Shown here in pieces: positions 1 to 8,558 of a stretch of 64,000 bases of DNA. The position numbers and the translations under genes were made by a program. This DNA is from Clostridiales bacterium (GTDB taxonomy: Bacteria; Bacillota; Clostridia; Oscillospirales; CAG-272), in contig JAAZAV010000011.1 of the NCBI GenBank assembly GCA_012514145.1, positions 1-64,000 of the forward strand, in the 5' to 3' direction. Below the pieces are notes generated by a model, which had not been told where the DNA came from, made no database searches, and saw only the letters and a program-made list of their open reading frames with translations. How positions within the stretch are numbered: position 1 is the stretch's first letter; every line of letters starts with the position of its first letter.

Positions 1-2
1 AA

Positions 3-80
3 ATCGAAGACTGGGTGAATAACTATCCTCGCAAAATTCTTGGATATAAATCCGCTTACCAATTGGCAGCCTTTTTGTAA
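3..80 (+). pseudogene. IS30-family transposase, C-terminal end (cut by window edge)
   Basis: Only the last 25 codons lie in the window, read from base 3 to a TAA stop. They contain the motif NNYPRKILGYKSAYQL, close to the conserved C-terminus of IS30-family DDE transposases (PRKILGYKTA type). Whether the whole element is intact upstream cannot be seen. The AT-rich repeats that follow fit an insertion-sequence end. The family call rests on one short motif. Confidence 0.6.
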
Positions 81-118
81 CTGTTAACTTCTTTAAAACC
101 TTGGGCAATTATTCTTGC

Positions 119-243
119 AATTTACAGAAAAGTAAATTCTCAAATGTAGTCAGTAAATTCTCAAAGTAACTGCAACAGTATCAATTGCGATTGCACTTAC
201 ATTGGGAAAGAAAAAGAGTAAATTCTCAAAGTAACCGCAACAG
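119..243. repeat. Three direct copies of AGTAAATTCTCAAA, two extended to 27 bp
   Basis: AGTAAATTCTCAAA occurs at 131-144, 152-165 and 217-230. The second and third copies extend to 27 bases (152-178 and 217-243) and differ at one position (GTAACTGCAACAG against GTAACCGCAACAG). They lie just after the IS30-type transposase stop, so at least the first copy probably belongs to the right terminal repeat of that element. The others may be a nested or earlier insertion end. They are too few and unevenly spaced for CRISPR. Confidence 0.6.
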
Positions 244-299
244 CAGCTTTACGGCTACTAACATTAAAATCTACCGATTTAAAAGAGCTAAACATGTTA

Positions 300-328
300 T
301 TGAAATCATGTACAGGTTATGTTATAAT
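300..328 (+). promoter_or_regulatory. Sigma-A promoter for the GH/galM/phosphatase genes
   Basis: TTGAAA (300-305) and TATAAT (323-328) are separated by 17 bp, about 78 bp upstream of the glycoside hydrolase start. The rest of the 81-406 spacer contains only the insertion-sequence repeats and no other gene. Confidence 0.75.
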
Positions 329-406
329 TATGTTAGTGCTTAATAAAATCCGTGCTCTGAGGAGCGTCGGATATGTTGCCTGAAATAATGCAAGGAGTGA
401 GTTTGA

Positions 407-1810
407 ATGAACAACAAGCTTATCAAGTGCGGACAGGTTCCGCTGAAGCCAGCGACCGAGATACCCTTTTCTAAAATCGGTATAGGTTTCGAAAAACTGG
501 ACCGGGCGGTTTTCGATCCTGAAAAGGCATATGATAAGGTTGGCGCTCTCGGCGTGAAGTGGGTACGAATCCAGTCGGGCTGGCAGCGTACCGAAACCGA
601 GCCGGGTATTTATCACTTTGAGTGGCTCGACAGCATAGTGGACAACCTTATCACCCGGGGTATGCAGCCCTGGATCTGTCTCTGCTATGGCAACGCGCTG
701 TACGACGATCTGGCTAAGACTGTATTCGGCGCGGTTGGCTGTCCTCCTATCCATACAGATGAACAGAAGAACGCCTGGGCGGCATATGTCACTGCTCTGG
801 TCTCCCGCTATGTCGGTAAAGTTACCTGGTTTGAGGTCTGGAATGAGCCGGACGGCAAATGGTGCTGGAAGCACGGAGTCAGCGGTGTCGAATACGGCCG
901 CTTCGCAGCCGATACCGCGAAAGCAATCAAGGCCGGCAATCCCGATGCAAAGGTTATCGGCGGCTCCATATGCATAAGTGACCTGAATTTCATAAATGCG
1001 GCGCTTGCAAACGGCATGGCTGAGAACATTGACGCTCTGACCTTCCACGAATACACTGCAAGCGAAGCCTCGGTGGCCGGAAAGGTTAAATACCTCACCG
1101 CTCTCTGCCATTCGTACAACCCAAAAATCGAGATTATTCAGGGCGAGTCCGGTTCTCAGTCGCGGGACGATGGCGCCGGCGCTCTCCGCGGCGGTTCCTG
1201 GACCCCTTGGAAGCAGGCGAAGCAATGTGCGCGTCATACAATGGCTGACCTTCTCGCGGATGTCAAATTTACCTCTTTCTTTACAACCGTAGATATGATC
1301 GAGGCACTGAACGGAACAGTAGGCAACAAGGCAAGCTATCTGGACTTTGGCTATTTCGGGGTATTAGGTGCCGATTTCGACGAGGATGGTCTCGCAACCG
1401 GCGAGTACACCCCAAAACTCTCCTATTATACACTCGGCACCATCGCAAATCTCTTTGCCGGCGACATTCGTCCGATCGACCTGCCGGCAATCTGCCAGCC
1501 TCAGCCCTCAAACCGTGTGCTGGGCAATGACTGCAGACCTTTCTTCGGCGGTTTCGAACGTGCAGACGGCGCGAAGTGTATGGTTTACTGGAATCCCACC
1601 GATCTGATGACCACCGATTTCGAGGGCACAGCCTCCTTCCAGTTTGCTGCACTGCCTGAGAATCCAAAGATCATTGACCTGACCGACGGCAAAATCTATA
1701 CCACCCCGGAGTCGATGATCGAACGGCTGGATTTCGGCTGCTATCGTCTCCGCAACATCCCCTGCACCGATTATCCGCTTATGCTCGCCTTTGACGGCTG
1801 GCTTGTCTGA
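407..1810 (+). CDS. Glycoside hydrolase, clan GH-A type (GH39-like)
   Basis: A 467-residue protein without a signal peptide, so probably cytoplasmic. It reads as a (beta/alpha)8 retaining glycosidase of clan GH-A. WFEVWNEPDG at about residue 141 carries the acid/base Glu147 in the classic NEP motif, and QGESGS carries the likely nucleophile Glu247. Overall layout resembles GH39 beta-xylosidases and related families, with a small beta-rich C-terminal part. The start is supported by AAGGAG (391-396). It is followed closely by galM and a histidine phosphatase. The clan call is firm; the exact family and substrate are not determined. Confidence 0.75.
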   Translation: MNNKLIKCGQVPLKPATEIPFSKIGIGFEKLDRAVFDPEKAYDKVGALGVKWVRIQSGWQRTETEPGIYHFEWLDSIVDNLITRGMQPWICLCYGNALYDDLAKTVFGAVGCPPIHTDEQKNAWAAYVTALVSRYVGKVTWFEVWNEPDGKWCWKHGVSGVEYGRFAADTAKAIKAGNPDAKVIGGSICISDLNFINAALANGMAENIDALTFHEYTASEASVAGKVKYLTALCHSYNPKIEIIQGESGSQSRDDGAGALRGGSWTPWKQAKQCARHTMADLLADVKFTSFFTTVDMIEALNGTVGNKASYLDFGYFGVLGADFDEDGLATGEYTPKLSYYTLGTIANLFAGDIRPIDLPAICQPQPSNRVLGNDCRPFFGGFERADGAKCMVYWNPTDLMTTDFEGTASFQFAALPENPKIIDLTDGKIYTTPESMIERLDFGCYRLRNIPCTDYPLMLAFDGWLV

Positions 1811-1850
1811 TTTTAATATTGATTTTGATTATAGAAAAGGAAAGGATCAT

Positions 1851-2867
1851 ATGTCAATTACGAAATATTTATTCGGTAAACTTCCCTGCGGCAGCCCCGT
1901 CACCGCATACAAACTGACAAACCAAGCGGGGGCATCTGTTAAAATCCTCGACCTTGGCGGTATAATAGCCGAAATCAACATTCCCGACCGTGACGGAAGG
2001 TTTGCCGACTGTGTAATGGGTTTCGCAGATGTGGACGGATATCTCAACGGCGGCGGATATCATGGCGCGCTGGTCGGACGCTATGCCAATCGCATATGTG
2101 CCGGAAAATTTATCCTTGACGGCAAAGAATATACTTTGGCAAAAAACGATAATGGTATCAACCACCTTCACGGCGGCGATGTGGGCTATAACCGAAAAAT
2201 CTGGGTTACGGAAGCGATATCCGGAGACCCTGACACACTTAAACTGTCGATTGTCAGCGAGGATGGTGAAGAAGGTTATCCCGGACGTCTCGAACTTACC
2301 GTGACCTACACCTTTGGCTCGGATAACAAGCTCGTCATACACTACGACGCAGTATGCGACAAACGCACAATTGCCAACTTTACCAATCACGCCTATTTTA
2401 ACCTCGGTGGCTATGACAGCGGAGATATCCTTGCCGACCTGTTGTATGTCGATGCCGACCGTTATACTCCGGTTGACAACAATCTAATTCCCACAGGCGA
2501 GGTAAAAGATGTTGCCGGTACAGAATTCGACTTCCGTACCCTGCGTCCCATTGCCGGGCCGTATGACCACAACTTCTGCTTAAATGCAGATGGCACCGTA
2601 AAGTATATTGCAGTGCTGCGCTGTCCCCGTTCGGGCCGCATGATGAAGGTATACACCGACATGCCGGGTGTGCAGGTTTACAACGCCGTTATGATGGATG
2701 GACCTGTTCCCTTCAAAGGCGGTTATCCTCAGAAAAAGTTCGGTGCGGTCTGCCTCGAAACTCAGTTCTGGCCGGACAGTCCGAATCACGCCAATTTCCC
2801 CTCCTGTGTGCTTGACGCCGGCGAGAGATACTGCCGCACCACTATATACGAGTTCGGAACATATTAA
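1851..2867 (+). CDS. galM: Aldose 1-epimerase
   Basis: Interconverts alpha and beta anomers of aldoses such as galactose or glucose. The expected residues are visible: NHLHGG, the catalytic His in FTNHAYFNLGG, and the Glu of CLETQFWPDSPNH near the C-terminus. The ORF track opens at 1791, but ATG 1851 follows a good AAAGGAAAGGA site and gives 338 residues, the usual family length. Its TAA overlaps the ATG of the next gene (TAATG), so the two are translationally coupled. Mutarotation of sugars released by the upstream glycosidase is a natural role (inference). Confidence 0.93.
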   Translation: MSITKYLFGKLPCGSPVTAYKLTNQAGASVKILDLGGIIAEINIPDRDGRFADCVMGFADVDGYLNGGGYHGALVGRYANRICAGKFILDGKEYTLAKNDNGINHLHGGDVGYNRKIWVTEAISGDPDTLKLSIVSEDGEEGYPGRLELTVTYTFGSDNKLVIHYDAVCDKRTIANFTNHAYFNLGGYDSGDILADLLYVDADRYTPVDNNLIPTGEVKDVAGTEFDFRTLRPIAGPYDHNFCLNADGTVKYIAVLRCPRSGRMMKVYTDMPGVQVYNAVMMDGPVPFKGGYPQKKFGAVCLETQFWPDSPNHANFPSCVLDAGERYCRTTIYEFGTY

Positions 2868-3544
2868 TGATAACAAGGCTCTACATAGTCCGTCACGGTC
2901 AAAGCGAGGGGAATATAGACCGCGAGTTTCACGGACAATATGATTCATCACTAACCGATCTCGGACACACCCAAGCTCAGGCTACCGCCAAGTGGCTCGA
3001 TTGTTACCCCATAGATGTAATTTATTCCAGCGACCTAAAACGCGCATTTGACACCGCATCTCACACAGCCAAGAGGCGTGGAATGGAGATTATCCCTCAC
3101 ACCGGGTTGCGTGAGATCTGCGCCGGCGAATGGGAAAAAGTGCTCTTCACAGATATAGCTGCTAAATGGCCGGAGGATTACGCCGGATGGGTAAAATTCG
3201 GCTCTGACTTCCGTTGCCCCGGAGGCGAGAGTCTCACCGAGCTTTACGACCGAATCATCAAAACAGTTACAGAAATTGCCGCTGCAAATCCAGGCAAGAA
3301 TGTTATGCTCGCTACCCACGCCACGCCGATTCGCATGCTGCGTTATTATTGGGATGGCGTTTCACTGGATTCCGGAGTCGATGTACCCTGGGCATCAAAC
3401 GCATCGGTGACCATCGCCGACTACGACTGCGATACCGGCGCATTTACCATGTTATCATATGGTCTGGCTGAGCATCTCGAGGGACTGGTATCGGTTCCGA
3501 ACTTTACAAATTTTGAGAATTACGAAGCCGACGGTAATGGATGA
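2867..3544 (+). CDS. Histidine phosphatase family protein
   Basis: A 225-residue member of the phosphoglycerate-mutase-like branch 1 superfamily. The N-terminal VRHGQSEGN has the phosphoacceptor His, LREICAGEWE supplies the acid Glu region, and LATHATPIRM carries the second His. The family dephosphorylates sugar phosphates, cobalamin precursors and other small molecules, and the substrate here cannot be read. Position at the end of a glycosidase-galM run with a one-base overlap suggests a sugar phosphate (inference). Confidence 0.85.
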   Translation: MITRLYIVRHGQSEGNIDREFHGQYDSSLTDLGHTQAQATAKWLDCYPIDVIYSSDLKRAFDTASHTAKRRGMEIIPHTGLREICAGEWEKVLFTDIAAKWPEDYAGWVKFGSDFRCPGGESLTELYDRIIKTVTEIAAANPGKNVMLATHATPIRMLRYYWDGVSLDSGVDVPWASNASVTIADYDCDTGAFTMLSYGLAEHLEGLVSVPNFTNFENYEADGNG

Positions 3545-3695
3545 CGCAAGAGATCAACAATCTGCCTTACCGAAAGGAATCCTCCTGTACTGCTACACTC
3601 GTTTGGCAAATGGCATTAGGTAAATTCGCCGCAATACGGCGTTACGATTATCATGAAAAGTTGCGGGGCTGTTCACCGTCCCGCTTGTTCAAAAT

Positions 3696-4658
3696 ATGAC
3701 CTACTATTACATATTACTGCTCATTGCTGTTATTCTGTTGGCATTCCAGTTCACACTGAACAAGGTATACCAAAAGAAGCGCGGCAGTTCGATGATAAGT
3801 TCCCTCCTTTTCACGACATTGACCGGGTTTGCCGCGGCGGTTATTTTCATATGCGCCAATGGCTTCCGTATTGATTTTACGCTCTACTCGCTGTTTATGG
3901 CATCTCTTACGGCGACCCTCTGCACTACATATACCCTCATCGGATTCAAGATTCTCTCGATTGGCCCGATGGCGGTATATATGATGTTCCTTATGCTCGG
4001 CGGTATGCTGCTGCCATATCTATACGGTGTATTCTTCCTCAACGAACCGCCAACCGTCTTTCGTATTATCGGCGTGATTCTGCTTGCGGTATCGATGATC
4101 TTCCCGGTTGCCGCCGGCAAGAGAAAAAACAGCGGTACCGCAAAGGGGACAAGTGCTCTGTTCATCATTCTCTGTTTCGCGGTATTCATAATCAACGGAT
4201 TCGTAAGCATCGTTTCGAAAATGCATCAGATTTCGGAGATCGGCGTACCGGCTGCCTCATTTGTCATTCTAAGCAACCTCGCAACGGCTGTTATCAGCTC
4301 GGTTATTCTGGCAATCATCTGCATCGTAAAGAAGGTTCCTCCTACATATACAGAGCATGAAGCTATCTTATATGCATCAACTTCAGGCGAAAATGTCAAA
4401 GCTAAATCGACCGGTAAAATGCTTCTCACAATTGCGCTGCTTGTTGTTTTGCAAGCAGCTTGCGGCGGTACATCCTATGCGCTGCAGTTGATCGGGGCTT
4501 CCAAAGTTGACGCCTCTGTACTATATCCAATCATCACTGGCGGTTCGGTGGTGCTCTCTGCCGTATCGGCATTTGTTTTCTTCCGTGAAAAACCCGACCG
4601 TATAACACTGTTCGGTCTCATACTCTCATTTGCCGCAACCTTCCTGTTCCTACTATAA
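3696..4658 (+). CDS. EamA/DMT-family membrane transporter
   Basis: A 320-residue, very hydrophobic protein with about ten transmembrane helices in two halves, typical of drug/metabolite transporters (EamA). The second half contains the characteristic closing run ending in the FREKPDRITLFGLILSF segment. The substrate is unknown. No clear Shine-Dalgarno site precedes ATG 3696. A small GC hairpin lies at 3663-3684 just upstream. It is 150 bp downstream of the phosphatase and may be transcribed separately. Confidence 0.8.
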   Translation: MTYYYILLLIAVILLAFQFTLNKVYQKKRGSSMISSLLFTTLTGFAAAVIFICANGFRIDFTLYSLFMASLTATLCTTYTLIGFKILSIGPMAVYMMFLMLGGMLLPYLYGVFFLNEPPTVFRIIGVILLAVSMIFPVAAGKRKNSGTAKGTSALFIILCFAVFIINGFVSIVSKMHQISEIGVPAASFVILSNLATAVISSVILAIICIVKKVPPTYTEHEAILYASTSGENVKAKSTGKMLLTIALLVVLQAACGGTSYALQLIGASKVDASVLYPIITGGSVVLSAVSAFVFFREKPDRITLFGLILSFAATFLFLL

Positions 4659-4758
4659 ATTATGTGTGGATATGGCACATGTAAAGACTGCGTTACATAT
4701 GACGGAACGGCAATCTTCTGTCAGTCAGGATTTTTCTATTGACACGAAAGGTTATTTT

Positions 4759-5877
4759 ATGAGTTATTTCGGACTTGATATACACAAACTCGGCTTCGGA
4801 CTTATGCGCTTGCCCCGCAATGAAGGCGGCATCGACATCGAACAGACCTCAGAAATGGTGGACATGTTTTTAGCAGCCGGCGGGAACTATTTTGATACCG
4901 CCTACGGTTACGCCGGTTCCGAGACCGCCATCGGCAAAGCGCTGGTTGCACGTCATCCACGTGAGAGTTACTTCCTTGCCTCCAAGCTGCCTGCCTGGTC
5001 TGCTGCTGACGCAAATCAGGCAAGGGCTATGCTTGACGAATCACTGAAACGCACCGGAGCCGGATATTTTGACTTCTACCTGCTGCATAATCTGGGCGAA
5101 CACCGTTCTAAATTCTTCTATGACTATGACATATGGAACTTTGTCCAGCGCAAGAAGGAAGAAGGTGTTATAAAACATGTGGGTCTCTCTTTCCATGACA
5201 AAGCTGTTGAGCTTGATAAGCTCCTGACTGCTCATCCCGAAATGGAGTTTGTTCAGCTCCAGATTAATTATGCCGACTGGGAAAATCCGGCAGTTGAATC
5301 CAGGCTCTGTCTTGAGGTGGCTGCCAGGCACGGGAAGCCCGTTATTATAATGGAACCGATCCGCGGCGGTACTCTTGCCAATCCTCCTCAGAGAATCAGG
5401 GAATCATTTGAAGCCGCAGTTCCTGGTCAGACTCCCGCAGCATGGGCCTTGAGATATGCTGCATCGCTGGATAATGTTGTCACCGTACTTTCCGGAATGT
5501 CAAATATAGAACAGATGCGCGAAAATATAGAAACAGCAAAGGGCTTCGGTTCGCTTACCGCCACCGAAACCGAGGCAATTGAGACAGCCCGAAAAATCCT
5601 GAATGAGATCGAGGTAGTTCCCTGCACTGCCTGCGGTTACTGCATGGGCGACTGTCCTAAGCATGTGGCAATATATGGTATATTTGCTGCATACAACACA
5701 TACCTGATGTATGACAATCTTCAATCTGCCAAAGGAAATTACGGCTGGAACACCCGCGGTCACGGATGGGGCAAAGCCTCTGATTGCATAAAATGTGGAA
5801 AGTGTGAGAAGGTATGCCCACAGCATATAAGGATTCGTGAAGAACTCCAAAAAGCCGCCAGGTTGTTTGAAAACTGA
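4759..5877 (+). CDS. Aldo/keto reductase with C-terminal 4Fe-4S ferredoxin domain
   Basis: The N-terminal ~280 residues form an AKR barrel, with DTAYGYAGSE holding the catalytic Asp and Tyr, LASKLP the Lys and LLHNLG the His. The C-terminus adds two cysteine clusters, CTACGYCMGDCPKH and CIKCGKCEKVCPQH, a ferredoxin-like pair of 4Fe-4S sites. This architecture is common in Clostridia and suggests electron exchange with ferredoxin as well as NAD(P)H. The ORF track starts at 4630 inside the preceding gene; ATG 4759 with AAAGG upstream is preferred (372 residues). Confidence 0.9.
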   Translation: MSYFGLDIHKLGFGLMRLPRNEGGIDIEQTSEMVDMFLAAGGNYFDTAYGYAGSETAIGKALVARHPRESYFLASKLPAWSAADANQARAMLDESLKRTGAGYFDFYLLHNLGEHRSKFFYDYDIWNFVQRKKEEGVIKHVGLSFHDKAVELDKLLTAHPEMEFVQLQINYADWENPAVESRLCLEVAARHGKPVIIMEPIRGGTLANPPQRIRESFEAAVPGQTPAAWALRYAASLDNVVTVLSGMSNIEQMRENIETAKGFGSLTATETEAIETARKILNEIEVVPCTACGYCMGDCPKHVAIYGIFAAYNTYLMYDNLQSAKGNYGWNTRGHGWGKASDCIKCGKCEKVCPQHIRIREELQKAARLFEN

Positions 5878-5901
5878 CATTAGTCATCATAATATGAGAT
5901 A

Positions 5902-5940
5902 TGAGAGCTGTGCTTCACGCACGGCTCTCATTGTTCTTTC
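5902..5940 (+). terminator. Rho-independent terminator after the aldo/keto reductase
   Basis: TGAGAGCTGTG (5902-5912) pairs with CACGGCTCTCA (5920-5930) across a 7-base loop and is followed by TTGTTCTTTC. Confidence 0.85.
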
Positions 5941-6061
5941 ATGGTTATGTCACGCATATCGATTTTTAATCAAATATGGAACGCAAAACACATTTTTAAG
6001 GCATTATTTGACCGAAAGTGGAGAATATTTCCCATTTTTGCCGCGCGTTCACAAATTATTC

Positions 6062-6090
6062 TTGAATTACTGCGTATTTCGTGTTACAAT
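6062..6090 (+). promoter_or_regulatory. Promoter for the transglutaminase-like membrane protein
   Basis: TTGAAT (6062-6067) and TACAAT (6085-6090) are 17 bp apart. A small palindrome, CTGATA(n5)TATCAG at 6145-6161, sits directly before the ATG where a ribosome binding site would be expected. The 5878-6165 spacer otherwise holds only the upstream terminator. Confidence 0.6.
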
Positions 6091-6165
6091 GAGCGCGTTA
6101 CAATAACTTGATTCACGCACACTTCCATATTGTTGTAAAACAAACTGATATGATTTATCAGATTC

Positions 6166-8418
6166 ATGACTGAAAAATCTTTATCCAATAAAGGTCAAGG
6201 TACGGTGGTGAGCATTATTTCCGGGGACGCAAACAAAATACAGGCGGCGGGAGATATGACTCCCGTGCCATCAAATAATAACGGCAGCACAGACGCAGCG
6301 GACAAACACAAAGCGGCTGCTGTTGTTGTCCCCGAAACCGACTCCAATACGACTAACAAGATTGATGAAGATACTGACAGTAATAAAATCGACCGATCAG
6401 ACAGTAATGTTCTTCTGCAACAGCTTCGTCAGCTGTCAGAGGAGGTAAAACAAACCATTACCTCCAGCGACAACAATAATATCGAAAATGGCAGTGATAT
6501 CAAAACCGAAATCCCCTTCGCTTCCGATAACCATGACAACTCACCGCTTAAAGATGATACAAACGGTGCCGCCGATGTTTCCGCCGATTTTATTGTTCCT
6601 GCGGATAAAGCAGATGAGGTTATAGCATCCATTGTAAAACTCGTTGACAGCCGCGGCGAGGAACCCCCGGACGAATCGGATATCATTCTCAGGACATTTA
6701 ATACTCCAAAGCAAACCGACAATGCTACGCAGGACATACAGAACCGTTCAAGTTCCGACCATGTTTCACTGTTCAAAAAAACAATCCACGCTGTATTAGC
6801 CGGAATTTTCAAACACAAACGAGGCAGAAAACCAGAAAAATCCGGTATTAAGCAATATAACAATAAATCCAAAGGCAACGAACCTGTAATTCATCCAAAA
6901 AACAGGCATTCTGATATTATTACCGGTACCTATGCTCCACAATCCGTGGCTGCAGAGGATATAACCGACTCATTGCAGACCGGTAAAGTTCTGGATGCAG
7001 AAAAGGCTTTAAACCTGTTCGGTAAAACACCGGCAGCATATAGTACGGATGCATCCGACAATTTCGATGTTGTTAATATAAAGACCGAACTTTCTGCACA
7101 TCCTGAACCGGAGCCTGTGAAGCCGTCACAAGTAAAATCAACGCATAAGCACCGGCGCCGCAGCATATTGAGATTTTTCGGGGCGACCGGAACATTGCAA
7201 AAATCAGAACACGGTGTATATGAGCCGGGTTTTGCTCAAATTATACGTGAGAAAAAATCTACTTTAATCCTATTCTGTATTTCGGTGCTGCTGTTGATCA
7301 TCTTCTTTATGGCGTCTTTTGTTCAGCTCAGATATCTTTTTACCGAACGCAGCTTGACCATCTCTTTGCCCGAATACAGCGAGAATCTACTCTGCCGTTC
7401 TTCACTTTCACGACGCGGGCAGCTTGTATATGATGCCATTGTCGATGCTGCAGCTGAGCACGCCGACAATACCGTAATACTACCCTTTTCGTGCAGTTAC
7501 GATGAATATTCTGCTGCTCTAAAAGCTGTCTGTATTGAAAACCCCGTGCTTTTTGCAATTAAACCCGAAGGTTGTAAACTGAACAGCGGCAGGCATAAGA
7601 CAAGAATTATGCTTGCCTATACGGCAGATAAGGACGAATGTGCGTCGATGCTCGCCGAAATGGATGCCGCTGCAGCCGATATGATAGCATCCTTACCCGA
7701 AGATATAATCAAAGCAGGTGGAGAACCGCTGGCTGCCGCCCTGCATGATATGCTGCCGGTACCGATATCCGCAGAGACCGCTCCTGCGCTTGCATCCACC
7801 GCATACTCTGCTCTTGTAACAGGCAGACCTGATGCTGTTGGACTTGCCCTTGGTTTTAAATATCTGTTGGAATGTGTCGGGATATCGTGTTCGGTAGTAT
7901 CGGGAAGCACCGTAGGTACATCCGAGAATCATGTCTGGAACATGATATATACCGATGGCAGTTGGAGCCATGTCGATGTTTCCTGGGATAAACTCAAGCT
8001 CGGTCACACACCGATTCTGAACTTCCATAGTTACTTCGCTGTGCCGACATCTCTGATAACCGAAACTCATCGTCCTGCCTTCTCTGACCTGATTCCGCAA
8101 GCCGAAACCGAACAGTCATATTATACGGCTCGCGCACTCAGCCTCTCGCCGGAAAACGCTGCCGAAAGTTTGTTTAAGCTGGTTTCAGAAGCCGTTGCTG
8201 TCTATGAGTCATACATAGAGGTGTTTTCCGCCGATATGGATAAATCAGAACTCAGAAGTATGATTCTTTCTGCAATAGAAACGGTAAACTCAGCATACAG
8301 CAATCCAATGCTGGCACAAGGTGTGCGTTTCTACACGGCTGCAGGGCGCGGTGACTATATTATTCAGTTATTCTATCTTGATGACTACTCTCACGATTAC
8401 ACTCACAGAACCGAATAA
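6166..8418 (+). CDS. Membrane-anchored transglutaminase-like protein, catalytic Cys apparently lost
   Basis: A 750-residue protein. Residues 1-360 are low complexity, rich in Asp, Asn, Ser and Lys, and look disordered. One transmembrane helix follows at about 367-388, and the C-terminal ~360 residues would be outside the cell. Residues ~545-640 match a bacterial transglutaminase-like fold: GFKYLLECVGI, then NHVWNM with His589, then HVDVSWD with Asp604. The usual Cys of the GVCEGYA-type motif is replaced: the aligned stretch reads GRPDAVGLA with Ala557. A binding or scaffold role in the envelope is inferred. No clear Shine-Dalgarno site precedes the ATG. The biological function is unknown. Confidence 0.7.
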   Translation: MTEKSLSNKGQGTVVSIISGDANKIQAAGDMTPVPSNNNGSTDAADKHKAAAVVVPETDSNTTNKIDEDTDSNKIDRSDSNVLLQQLRQLSEEVKQTITSSDNNNIENGSDIKTEIPFASDNHDNSPLKDDTNGAADVSADFIVPADKADEVIASIVKLVDSRGEEPPDESDIILRTFNTPKQTDNATQDIQNRSSSDHVSLFKKTIHAVLAGIFKHKRGRKPEKSGIKQYNNKSKGNEPVIHPKNRHSDIITGTYAPQSVAAEDITDSLQTGKVLDAEKALNLFGKTPAAYSTDASDNFDVVNIKTELSAHPEPEPVKPSQVKSTHKHRRRSILRFFGATGTLQKSEHGVYEPGFAQIIREKKSTLILFCISVLLLIIFFMASFVQLRYLFTERSLTISLPEYSENLLCRSSLSRRGQLVYDAIVDAAAEHADNTVILPFSCSYDEYSAALKAVCIENPVLFAIKPEGCKLNSGRHKTRIMLAYTADKDECASMLAEMDAAAADMIASLPEDIIKAGGEPLAAALHDMLPVPISAETAPALASTAYSALVTGRPDAVGLALGFKYLLECVGISCSVVSGSTVGTSENHVWNMIYTDGSWSHVDVSWDKLKLGHTPILNFHSYFAVPTSLITETHRPAFSDLIPQAETEQSYYTARALSLSPENAAESLFKLVSEAVAVYESYIEVFSADMDKSELRSMILSAIETVNSAYSNPMLAQGVRFYTAAGRGDYIIQLFYLDDYSHDYTHRTE

Positions 8419-8465
8419 AAAGTCCTAAGTTACACCCTGTGGTGTATTAAATTTGACAAAAACCC

Positions 8466-8494
8466 TTGCATTACTTCATGCACAATGGTATAAT
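8466..8494 (+). promoter_or_regulatory. Promoter for homoserine dehydrogenase
   Basis: TTGCAT (8466-8471) and TATAAT (8489-8494) are 17 bp apart. An isolated TTGACA at 8453 is too far upstream (30 bp) to pair with this -10 box. Confidence 0.75.
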
Positions 8495-8498
8495 GTGA

Positions 8499-8530
8499 GC
8501 GTCGCGAGTTTACGCGGCGCTCCTTTTATA
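8499..8530 (+). promoter_or_regulatory. GC-rich hairpin at the start of the hom leader
   Basis: GCGTCGCG (8499-8506) pairs with CGCGGCGC (8513-8520) with one G-U pair, around a 6-base loop, and is followed by TCCTTTTAT. It would form at the very 5' end of the transcript. It could protect the mRNA or act as a weak early terminator or attenuator. Confidence 0.45.
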
Positions 8531-8558
8531 CCATTTATATTCATTTGGAGATTGTTTT

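Noticed and set aside
119-243. Repeated AGTAAATTCTCAAA considered as a CRISPR array
   Set aside because: Only three copies, spacings of 7 and 52-38 bp do not match, repeats differ in length, and an insertion-sequence tail sits next to them.
317-1237. 306-codon minus-strand ORF
   Set aside because: Lies antisense to the glycoside hydrolase with its NEP and QGESGS motifs; the minus frame shows no domain and spans the promoter.
8453-8494. TTGACA at 8453 as the -35 of hom
   Set aside because: Spacing to TATAAT is 30 bp; TTGCAT at 8466 gives the normal 17 bp.
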